Assembly: GCA_026418175.1 (NCBI GenBank)
Contig: JAOABX010000019.1
Span: 1 to 48,011, forward strand
Reading direction: 5' to 3'
Source of the DNA: Flavobacteriales bacterium
GTDB lineage: Bacteria; Bacteroidota; Bacteroidia; CAIKAF01
DNA length: 48,011 nt
In this document: in pieces, positions 1-6,234 of the stretch
Layout: every line of letters starts with the position of its first letter
Position numbering within the stretch: the first letter of the stretch is position 1
The notes under the pieces: model-generated
What the model was told of the DNA's origin: nothing
What the model saw: the letters and a program-made list of their open reading frames with translations, nothing else
Database searches by the model: none
Position numbers and translations under genes: made by a program

Positions 1-1
1 G

Positions 2-1666
2 GATGATGTATGGGTGAATGTTACGGGAATCCCAACGGGTGCTAATAGCAATAGTCCACTTTGCGAAGGACAAACATTAAATCTAACATCGCAAGGTGGA
101 TACGTATCCTATCAATGGTCTGGGCCCAATGGATTTACATCTAATCAACAAAACCCAACAATAGCTAATGTTACTACTGCTAACGCTGGAGTTTATACGG
201 TAACTGTAAATGATGGTACAGGGTCTTGTTCATCTACATTAACAGTGGTTGTTAATCCCAATCCTGTACCTTCAATAAACCCTCTTACTCCAATATGCGC
301 TGGTGATTCAATTGCACTTCAAGCCAATGGTGGAGATAATTATCAATGGAATACCGGTAGTACCTCGCAGTCTATAACTGTGGGCCCCCCTTCTAATACA
401 ACTTATACAGTAACGGTTTCAACCACTGCGGGTTGTTCAGCTTCTACCAGTGCTAATGTTGTTGTAAATCCTCTTCCCATTGCATCCATTACACCACCCG
501 GCCCATTACAAGTATGTGATGGTAGCTCCGTTAATTTAACTGCTTCGGGCGGGGCAACTTATTTATGGAATAATGGAAATACAACCAATGCAATCAATGA
601 AATTCCAACTGGTAGTACAACATATACTGTTACAGTATTTTCGGCTGAAGGTTGTTCTTCTACTGCCAGTGTTGATGTATCAACAGTACCTTCTCCAGTT
701 GCTCAGATTAATCCAACAGATACCAGCATTTGTGTAGGTCAGAATGTATCTCTTGTAGCTTCAGGTGGCATCTCTTACGTATGGAATACCGGAAATACTG
801 CGGCTTTATTATCAGCCGGGCCTGGAACATACACGGTTACAGTAATTGATGCTAATGGTTGTTCGGATTCAGAAACTGCTAATGTAACTGCTTTGCCATT
901 GCCCAATGTGAGTTTCTCCGGTACGTTAGCATGTTATGGTCAGGCTACACAGTTTACTAATAATTCAAATATCTCTTCTGGTTCAATTAATAGTTATTTC
1001 TGGGATATGGGAGATGGGAGTACAAGTTCTGACGTAAATCCCAGCCATACCTATGATACTTCAGGATTTTATATTGTTTCATTAACTGCTATTTCAGATG
1101 CTGGATGTTCCGGTTCTTATACTGATACGATACCTGTAGGCGGAGGGCCTGATATTTCTATCCAGGCAACACCGCTTTGTTTTATGCAAGTTCAAGCTGA
1201 TGGAATAAATAATAATCCTAATCAGTTCGTAAGTAATTGGACATGGGATTGGGGTGATTTTACTCAAGATACCGGGCAAATTACAATGCATACCTATAGT
1301 GTTTCTGGTACTTATACAATTACACTTTCTGCTACAGACGCTATTGGATGTTTATCTACATTCCAAACAACTATTACTACTAAAGGCGGTAAAACACTCG
1401 ATCAGCTTCAAATACCCAATGTGTTATCACCTAATGGAGATAATTTAAATGATGAATTAGTTTTGGATCCGGAATTTGAAGAATGTTCTCCCTATACATT
1501 ATCCATTTTTAATCGTTGGGGAGTTAAAGTGTATGAAATACAAAATGGTGGTCTTCCCTTTTCTGGAATCTCAAATACAGGCTCTACTATTGTGCCGGGT
1601 ACTTATTTTGTAGTTATTCATTCCAATGACCTGAAGTATCATGGTACACTTACCTTATTTTATTGA
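2..1666 (+). CDS. Ig-like/PKD repeat protein with T9SS type B (CHU_C, gliding-motility type) C-terminal domain, 5' truncated
   Basis: This is the C-terminal part of a large secreted protein: the frame is open to the window edge, so the apparent GTG at 14 is not a real start. About four similar modules come first (roughly residues 17-295 counted from the GTG). Each follows a pattern of Cys-x-Gly, a Gly-Gly turn and Tyr-x-Trp, typical of Ig-like repeats in Bacteroidota adhesins. Two PKD domains follow (about 300-455) with the DxGDG/WDWGD and HTY motifs. The last ~85 residues (NVLSPNGDNLND ... IFNRWGVKVYE) match the gliding-motility-associated C-terminal domain used for export and attachment by the type IX secretion system. 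The protein is therefore expected at the cell surface or released, perhaps in adhesion; the exact ligand is unknown. A strong terminator follows immediately. Confidence 0.9.
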   Translation, partial: DDVWVNVTGIPTGANSNSPLCEGQTLNLTSQGGYVSYQWSGPNGFTSNQQNPTIANVTTANAGVYTVTVNDGTGSCSSTLTVVVNPNPVPSINPLTPICAGDSIALQANGGDNYQWNTGSTSQSITVGPPSNTTYTVTVSTTAGCSASTSANVVVNPLPIASITPPGPLQVCDGSSVNLTASGGATYLWNNGNTTNAINEIPTGSTTYTVTVFSAEGCSSTASVDVSTVPSPVAQINPTDTSICVGQNVSLVASGGISYVWNTGNTAALLSAGPGTYTVTVIDANGCSDSETANVTALPLPNVSFSGTLACYGQATQFTNNSNISSGSINSYFWDMGDGSTSSDVNPSHTYDTSGFYIVSLTAISDAGCSGSYTDTIPVGGGPDISIQATPLCFMQVQADGINNNPNQFVSNWTWDWGDFTQDTGQITMHTYSVSGTYTITLSATDAIGCLSTFQTTITTKGGKTLDQLQIPNVLSPNGDNLNDELVLDPEFEECSPYTLSIFNRWGVKVYEIQNGGLPFSGISNTGSTIVPGTYFVVIHSNDLKYHGTLTLFY

Positions 1667-1681
1667 TTGATTTATTTCAAA

Positions 1682-1710
1682 AAAAAGGGCTAAACTTTTT
1701 AGCCCTTTTT
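1682..1710. terminator. Rho-independent terminator, probably bidirectional
   Basis: A perfect 13-bp inverted repeat (AAAAAGGGCTAAA / TTTAGCCCTTTTT) with a 3-nt loop has A- and T-runs on its two sides. It lies between two convergent genes and can serve both. Confidence 0.9.
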
Positions 1711-1755
1711 TATCACGATAAAGTGATTACATATTAGGTTGGTTGTATTACCAAT

Positions 1756-2616
1756 TTATTTTGATATCATCACTATCTCACTTTTGATTTTCATGGAAAT
1801 ATATTCTCCCATTTGTGCTATTTCCATTTCTATTTCTTGATTTATCTTACTTTCTGAACTCCAGCCATTTTTTAGGTTTACCTTTGTGGTGCCGGTTTGC
1901 TTTCCTTTGATTTTATCGTTGGGATTTATAGGCTCTATAGTACCGGTTGATTCGATTTCAGCCACATTGTTTGAAATTGATTTTAGAGTGTGTTTCGTTT
2001 TAATTTTCATGATTGCATTTTCTGTTTTTAATTCTTTTTCTTCTTCCCAACTATCGCCCACTTTTACAGGTTTCTCAGGAAACCCAATGCTATAATTGCT
2101 CAGGCTGTAATCTTGTTGCGTTGCTTGACCTTCGCTTCCTTCAGTGAGTGCTGACATATCTGTACTTAACGTATGCCCTTTTCTATCCATCTCACTTGTA
2201 AAAGATTTTCCAATCATTTGCTGAAAGGCTGGGGCTGTTAAACTTGCAGCCAAGCCTTTGTTTTCTTCCGGCTTGTCTGTATCTATTACAGTTTTTCCTA
2301 ATTCTCCCAGCATACTGGTATTTTGATCCAAACGAATACGTTTGTAGGTGGTACGAATAATATAATTACCTGAAGCATTTGTATCTTCCACTTTCATCTC
2401 ATAAGCAGTGAGAAATGTTTGGTCAATATTCATGGTTTTACCCATCATGCTGGTTTCAATTTGTTGTTTCACCGTCATTTCGGTTTGAAACGTTTGGCCT
2501 TTTTCAAGGGTTAAAACAAAATCGGCGGTTTGCCCCGAATTTGAACCTGTTTTTCCGCCACAGGATGCAAGCAAAAGAGTAGTAGTGGTGGCTACAATGT
2601 ATAATGTTTTTTTCAT
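1756..2616 (-). CDS. DUF6263-family lipoprotein
   Basis: A predicted lipoprotein of 286 residues with an n-region MKKT, a hydrophobic core and the lipobox LLASC (lipidated Cys19). The body has the pattern of DUF6263 proteins: a Leu-Glu-Lys-Gly-Gln start to the mature domain, a GDSWEEEKEL-type segment near the middle and alternating beta strands. The family's function is not known; it is common in Bacteroidota, and the likely place is the periplasmic face of a membrane. It is monocistronic, convergent with the upstream adhesin gene and divergent from the haemoglobin gene. No clear TAnnTTTG promoter was found in front of it. Confidence 0.75.
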   Translation of the reverse strand: MKKTLYIVATTTTLLLASCGGKTGSNSGQTADFVLTLEKGQTFQTEMTVKQQIETSMMGKTMNIDQTFLTAYEMKVEDTNASGNYIIRTTYKRIRLDQNTSMLGELGKTVIDTDKPEENKGLAASLTAPAFQQMIGKSFTSEMDRKGHTLSTDMSALTEGSEGQATQQDYSLSNYSIGFPEKPVKVGDSWEEEKELKTENAIMKIKTKHTLKSISNNVAEIESTGTIEPINPNDKIKGKQTGTTKVNLKNGWSSESKINQEIEMEIAQMGEYISMKIKSEIVMISK

Positions 2617-2687
2617 GCTATTAGATTTTGTTCGAATTACGCAATTTGCTATTTAATATGCAATTTATTTAACTATACCAAAAGTCG

Positions 2688-2695
2688 TATCTTTG
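2688..2695 (+). promoter_or_regulatory. Bacteroidota -7 element (TATCTTTG) of the truncated haemoglobin gene
   Basis: An exact TAnnTTTG match ending 6 nt before the ATG at 2702, so the transcript should be almost leaderless. It also argues against the in-frame TTG at 2693, which lies inside the element. Confidence 0.6.
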
Positions 2696-2701
2696 TATTC
2701 A

Positions 2702-3154
2702 ATGAGTAATAAAATTAAATTAATTATTGTTTTTTTTTCGGGGTGGTTGTTTTTTATATCATCTTGCAACACTCATCAGCCTTCAGATAACCTTTTTCAA
2801 GAATTAGGGGGATTGGATACACTCGAATTGGTTACCGATGCATGGATAGATTCACTAAAAAGCGATGCGACATTAAGCGTTTATTTTACTAATTTATTTA
2901 ATGATTCCATTGCTACGTTAAATTTTAGGAATCATTTAGTTGATCAGTTCTGTTCACTTAGTGGAGGTCCATGTGTTTATAAAGGCCGAAGCATGGAACT
3001 TGTGCATCAGCCTTTACAAATTCAATCCGAAGATTTTGATAAAACAATCTACTATTTGCGTAATATTTTGAATACTTACATCACTAATGAAAATACGGTT
3101 TTAAATTTTATTGTAAGAATTCAATCGTTAGAACCCTCTATCGTAGGACCATAG
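2702..3154 (+). CDS. Group I truncated haemoglobin-like lipoprotein
   Basis: A 150-residue product: a hydrophobic signal ending in ISSC (lipidated Cys22), then a domain resembling group I truncated haemoglobins. Visible signatures are LFQELGG at the start, a YF pair at the CD corner, the LSGGPCVYKGRSM segment and a proximal His (His102 in MELVHQPL), followed by EDFD and a C-terminal helix. Bacterial trHbs are usually soluble cytoplasmic O2/NO-binding proteins, so a lipoprotein form would act at the periplasmic or outer face. By-eye alignment puts Ile where the distal B10 Tyr normally sits, suggesting a different ligand pocket. The start at 2702 was chosen because the promoter element ends at 2695. 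A non-haem globin-like protein is the main alternative. Confidence 0.72.
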   Translation: MSNKIKLIIVFFSGWLFFISSCNTHQPSDNLFQELGGLDTLELVTDAWIDSLKSDATLSVYFTNLFNDSIATLNFRNHLVDQFCSLSGGPCVYKGRSMELVHQPLQIQSEDFDKTIYYLRNILNTYITNENTVLNFIVRIQSLEPSIVGP

Positions 3155-3183
3155 AAAAAGCATTAAAGATTAATATAGAATTT

Positions 3184-3205
3184 AGCACACAAGCTAATTT
3201 GTGCT
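3184..3205 (+). terminator. Weak hairpin terminator after the haemoglobin gene
   Basis: A 6-bp stem AGCACA/TGTGCT with a 10-nt loop, about 30 nt after the stop codon and followed by T-rich sequence (runs at 3214-3232). Short stem, so only tentative. Confidence 0.4.
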
Positions 3206-3254
3206 TTAATTCATATTTTTCATTTTTTTAATAAATGGTATTACTACAGAATTT

Positions 3255-3301
3255 CTGGTATAAAAGATATCGTATTTGAGGCTATCATTACTTTATACCA
3301 G
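3255..3301. repeat. Perfect 10-bp inverted repeat in the intergenic region
   Basis: CTGGTATAAA (3255-3264) is mirrored by TTTATACCAG (3292-3301), with 27 nt between that include GATATC. There is no T-run directly after it, so it is not a standard terminator. It could be a structured RNA, a protein-binding pair of half-sites or the remnant of a small mobile repeat. Confidence 0.5.
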
Positions 3302-3323
3302 TCGTTTGATAAGAAAAACTAGT

Positions 3324-3440
3324 ATGTTTAAAACAATAACATTATTCAATCCCATTCAGATTTTTATTTCAGCTGAATACCAAGGTGATTTATTAGCACC
3401 TACTGGAATTGAAATATTCAGAGCAAGCGTTAAAAGATAA
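3324..3440 (+). CDS. Possible 38-residue small protein
   Basis: An ATG-initiated frame, MFKTITLFNPIQIF..., ends in a TAA that directly abuts the stop codon of the convergent XRE/S24 gene. The composition looks protein-like, with a polar C-terminal half, and no signal peptide is visible. No recognised family. It may be a real microprotein, the tail of a decayed gene or chance; no -7 promoter element lies just upstream. Confidence 0.25.
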   Translation: MFKTITLFNPIQIFISAEYQGDLLAPTGIEIFRASVKR

Positions 3441-4256
3441 TTAATCTAAAGAATTTTTTGATTCCAAGGTTTGTTTTAATGTTTTTACTTCGTTTTTAAG
3501 CTCATAGATTGCTTTGCTTAAGTCATTTTGATCTTGTTGCATTTCAGGAGCCATGTGATTGATATAGTTTACAAAAAGCCATATTTCCAATACATCATGA
3601 ATGTGTACTTCGTACGGCTCATATAACGGATTAGTAGAGGCTAATACCAGTGTATTATTTTCTTTTACTTTATTGTAAACAATTTTAAACACAACTCCCT
3701 CATCACGTGTAACTACAATGTGTGGGAACCCATTTCGGATATGATTCCAATTTTGCACATATTCACCGGTAACCCAAGCACCGTGAGGCACCGGAGGCAT
3801 AGAGTCTCCACTGATTTGAAACGTGCGATATTTTTTTTCTTTGCTTAAAAACGGAAGATGGAAAGTGGGAAGTACACGAACAAATTCTGGGTCGGCATAT
3901 CCTGCAGTATATCCTGCTTTGGCCTTTAGTGGAACTACTTCAATGTTGTCTTCATTTTGTTCATTCACGGTGGTGGCTAACACCCGGATTCGCTTACCGG
4001 TAATATCTGTATCCAAGCCTTTTTCCAATTCGCTTAGATACATTTCGCTCAGAGTGCTTAGATCAAGCATTAATAATTTATCTATTGAGATTTTAAAAAA
4101 ACGGGAAAAACGTACCAGCGTTTCTAAGTTAGGTTCGGCTACACCTTGTTCATAAGCGCTCAGCGTGGTACGTTTCAACCCCAATGCCGTGGCCAGCTCT
4201 TCTTGAGAGCGTTTCTTACGTTTACGTAGCAATTGAATATTTTTGGCAAAAAACAT
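3441..4256 (-). CDS. XRE-family transcriptional regulator with S24/LexA-like C-terminal domain
   Basis: A 271-residue repressor-type protein. Residues 5-60 form a Cro/CI-type helix-turn-helix (SQEELATALGLKRTTLSAYE). Residues ~110-225 resemble the S24 peptidase domain of LexA and CI-like repressors, with GDSM (candidate Ser152), a downstream Lys191 in VVFKIVY and an Ala-Gly pair at 114-115 that could be the self-cleavage site. A short coiled coil covers about 245-266. Such proteins are often inactivated by RecA-stimulated autocleavage after DNA damage; whether this one cleaves is inferred, not shown. No prophage genes are nearby, so it is probably a chromosomal stress regulator. A perfect inverted repeat touches its start codon, suggesting autoregulation. 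Confidence 0.85.
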   Translation of the reverse strand: MFFAKNIQLLRKRKKRSQEELATALGLKRTTLSAYEQGVAEPNLETLVRFSRFFKISIDKLLMLDLSTLSEMYLSELEKGLDTDITGKRIRVLATTVNEQNEDNIEVVPLKAKAGYTAGYADPEFVRVLPTFHLPFLSKEKKYRTFQISGDSMPPVPHGAWVTGEYVQNWNHIRNGFPHIVVTRDEGVVFKIVYNKVKENNTLVLASTNPLYEPYEVHIHDVLEIWLFVNYINHMAPEMQQDQNDLSKAIYELKNEVKTLKQTLESKNSLD

Positions 4257-4271
4257 GTCAAAGGTTTTGAC
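4257..4271. promoter_or_regulatory. Candidate autoregulatory operator GTCAAA-N3-TTTGAC
   Basis: A perfect 6-bp inverted repeat with a 3-nt spacer lies immediately upstream of the XRE/S24 start codon (ATG complement at 4254-4256). Its size and symmetry fit an operator for a dimeric HTH repressor. Confidence 0.5.
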
Positions 4272-4366
4272 GTAATTTATGGAGTTGAAAATAAATTTCC
4301 AAATTCAATTAGCAGATTTTTGCTGAATATGTAGCTTAGCTCTTGTATTTCAAATAAAAGCAAGTA

Positions 4367-5383
4367 ATGAAGCATGTTTTGGTAACCGGCGGTGCAGGAT
4401 ATATTGGTTCACATACAGTGGTTGAATTGGTGCAAGCCGGATATGAAGTAGTGATTGTGGATGATTTATCAGCCTCGGATGGAAGTTTGTTAAAAGGCAT
4501 AAAGGCCATTATTGGCAAAGATATCCCTTTTATTCAGGTTGATGTAGCCGATGTACGAGCCTTGCATCGCATTGCTCATGAATTTGGGATGCCAGATGCT
4601 GTGATTCATTTTGCAGCATATAAATCAGTAAATGAATCAGTGGCAGAACCCTTAAAGTATTATCGGAACAATATTGGTGGCATGGCGGGGGTGTTGCAGT
4701 TTATGAAAGAAGGTGGGGTTAAAAAAATTGTTTTTTCGTCTTCATGTTCGGTGTATGGTCAACCGCAACTATTGCCTGTAAATGAAGAAGCTTCGTTGGC
4801 AAATCCACAATCGCCATATGCTAATACCAAGAAAATTTGCGAAGAAATGTTGGCTGATTTCTGTAAGGCTAATCAGCAAATTGATGCTATTTCGTTGCGT
4901 TATTTCAATCCGATTGGGGCTCACCCTTCGTCGTTAATTGGCGAATTACCGGTAGGTGTACCCAATAATTTAGTACCGTATATCACGCAAACAGCTGCCG
5001 GATTGCGTGAAAAATTATTTATATACGGTACCGACTATAATACTCCAGATGGTTCATGCATCCGTGATTTTATTCATGTTTCAGATTTAGCTATTGCCCA
5101 TGTAAAGGCTTTGGAATATCAACCGCCTCATTCACCCGAAGTATTTAATATTGGTACAGGTGAAGGGGTGTCGGTACTTCAACTTGTTACTTTATTTGAG
5201 GATGTAACCGGAAAGCAATTGCCCATAGAATATACGCATCGCCGCCCAGGTGATGTAGAGCAGGTATGGGCTGATAACTCCAAAGCTTTAAAAAAATTAG
5301 GTTGGAAACCGCAATATACACTTCAAGAAGCTCTACTTTCAGCCTGGAATTGGGAGAAAAAAATTAGGGGAATTACCGAATGA
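4367..5383 (+). CDS. galE: UDP-glucose 4-epimerase
   Basis: A 338-residue extended short-chain dehydrogenase that interconverts UDP-glucose and UDP-galactose, feeding polysaccharide and LPS synthesis in the cytoplasm. The NAD-binding Rossmann motif GGAGYIG sits at residues 8-14. The catalytic set is SSSCSVYG (Ser124-126) with Tyr151-x3-Lys155 in SPYANTK. Further epimerase signatures are HFAAYKSV (81-88), LRYFNPIGAHP and the C-terminal RPGD segment. Length matches the usual ~338 residues of GalE. It is transcribed alone, divergent from the XRE/S24 regulator, and the region between them holds the candidate operator, so that regulator could also affect galE. Confidence 0.95.
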   Translation: MKHVLVTGGAGYIGSHTVVELVQAGYEVVIVDDLSASDGSLLKGIKAIIGKDIPFIQVDVADVRALHRIAHEFGMPDAVIHFAAYKSVNESVAEPLKYYRNNIGGMAGVLQFMKEGGVKKIVFSSSCSVYGQPQLLPVNEEASLANPQSPYANTKKICEEMLADFCKANQQIDAISLRYFNPIGAHPSSLIGELPVGVPNNLVPYITQTAAGLREKLFIYGTDYNTPDGSCIRDFIHVSDLAIAHVKALEYQPPHSPEVFNIGTGEGVSVLQLVTLFEDVTGKQLPIEYTHRRPGDVEQVWADNSKALKKLGWKPQYTLQEALLSAWNWEKKIRGITE

Positions 5384-5415
5384 TAATTTCCTTCTAAAAT
5401 ATTTGATTGAATAAA

Positions 5416-5775
5416 TTATTTATGGTGAATTTCATTACCCACTTTTTGGCAGCATTCCGGCAATTTATTGTATGCGTCTGTATTTGCCGGAGAATTATCT
5501 GCATTATATCCGGCTAGATTAATAGCTTTACGCAATGCTTCAATATTTGTTTTATGAGGTTTGTAAATTATCGTTACTGCCTTAGTATGTAAATCAAGAT
5601 TAGCGCTGATAACGCCCTTTACTTTATACAAGGCTTTTTCAATTCTTTCTTTACACATTTCGCATTGGGCGGAGGTATTTATTTTTGCTTCTTCTATTTT
5701 TTTAGTTCCGAGTTGCTGTGCTTTAGCCTGAATAGCCATCCATCCGGTCATGATTAGAATCAATATATACTTCAT
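5416..5775 (-). CDS. Secreted heavy-metal-associated (HMA) domain protein
   Basis: A 119-residue protein with a signal peptide (cleavage likely after AKAQ, residue ~20). A single HMA fold follows (about 30-93): CEMC (Cys38, Cys41) replaces the usual GMTCxxC loop, then the GVISANLDLHTKAVTI strand. A C-terminal CC pair (108-109) and a terminal HH add possible metal ligands. The family binds Cu(I), Zn, Hg or similar ions. Export to the periplasm suggests a scavenging or relay role rather than a cytosolic chaperone, as in MerP. It is divergent from a secreted Cys-rich protein, and a heavy-metal efflux operon lies 4 kb away. Metal identity cannot be read from the sequence. Confidence 0.85.
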   Translation of the reverse strand: MKYILILIMTGWMAIQAKAQQLGTKKIEEAKINTSAQCEMCKERIEKALYKVKGVISANLDLHTKAVTIIYKPHKTNIEALRKAINLAGYNADNSPANTDAYNKLPECCQKVGNEIHHK

Positions 5776-5793
5776 AAATTCCTGAATTAATTA

Positions 5794-5801
5794 CAAAATT
5801 A
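5794..5801 (-). promoter_or_regulatory. -7 element TAATTTTG of the HMA gene
   Basis: The complement reads TAatTTTG, 18 nt before the ATG at 5775. It matches the Bacteroidota TAnnTTTG consensus. Confidence 0.5.
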
Positions 5802-5867
5802 CCAAATATTATGGTGAGTATTTTATAAAAGTTAGTTAATGTTTTTCTTATTTATAGAAGTTTATTT

Positions 5868-5875
5868 TATTTTTG
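5868..5875 (+). promoter_or_regulatory. -7 element TATTTTTG of the Cys-rich gene
   Basis: An exact TAnnTTTG match 21 nt before the ATG at 5897. It overlaps the alternative upstream TTG start at 5873, which supports the shorter gene. Confidence 0.55.
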
Positions 5876-5896
5876 AATTATAAAGACCATTTAATT

Positions 5897-6193
5897 ATGA
5901 AAAAAATAATCATTTCTTCCGCTCTTATTTTTGGAGGGTTTGTTTTTGCTTCAGCTCAAAATGCTGTGTCAACTGATACTAAAGAAGTAAAAGAAGTAAA
6001 GGCATGTTGTTCAAAAGGAAGTACTGAAAAAGGATGTTGCTCTAAAGGTTCAACTGGGGCAACCAGCGCTAAAACTTGTAGCAGCTCAGAAGTAAAAGCA
6101 TGCAGCGGTCATGGACATGCTGCTACTAATCAAGAAGCGCAACCTGCAGTTACACCTAATGATAAAAAAAGTAAAAAGAAAGACGTGAAATAA
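5897..6193 (+). CDS. Small secreted Cys-rich protein (CCSKGST repeats), putative metal-binding
   Basis: A 98-residue product with a signal peptide (cleavage about FASA|Q, residue 20). The mature part is low-complexity and polar. It holds two copies of CCSKGST (Cys37/38 and Cys47/48), single Cys61 and Cys69, and a GHGH motif (71-74), and ends in a Lys-rich tail. No known domain is recognised. The paired Cys and His residues suggest metal binding, and the divergent HMA gene strengthens that inference. The start at 5897 was chosen over the in-frame TTG at 5873 because of the signal peptide and the promoter. A terminator follows 13 nt after the stop. Confidence 0.75.
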   Translation: MKKIIISSALIFGGFVFASAQNAVSTDTKEVKEVKACCSKGSTEKGCCSKGSTGATSAKTCSSSEVKACSGHGHAATNQEAQPAVTPNDKKSKKKDVK

Positions 6194-6205
6194 CTTTTTT
6201 TTGGG

Positions 6206-6231
6206 AAAGGGCGTTTAGGTAAGCGCCCTTT
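6206..6231. terminator. Rho-independent terminator between convergent genes
   Basis: An 11-bp stem (AAAGGGCG.../...CGCCCTTT, with one G-T pair) and a 4-nt loop, followed by a T-run. It sits between the Cys-rich gene and the end of pheT and can act on the plus strand; the reverse direction has fewer Us. Confidence 0.85.
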
Positions 6232-6234
6232 TTT

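Noticed and set aside
3441-4256. XRE/S24 regulator as evidence of a prophage
   Set aside because: No integrase, terminase, capsid or lysis genes, and the neighbours are ordinary chromosomal genes (galE, trHb).
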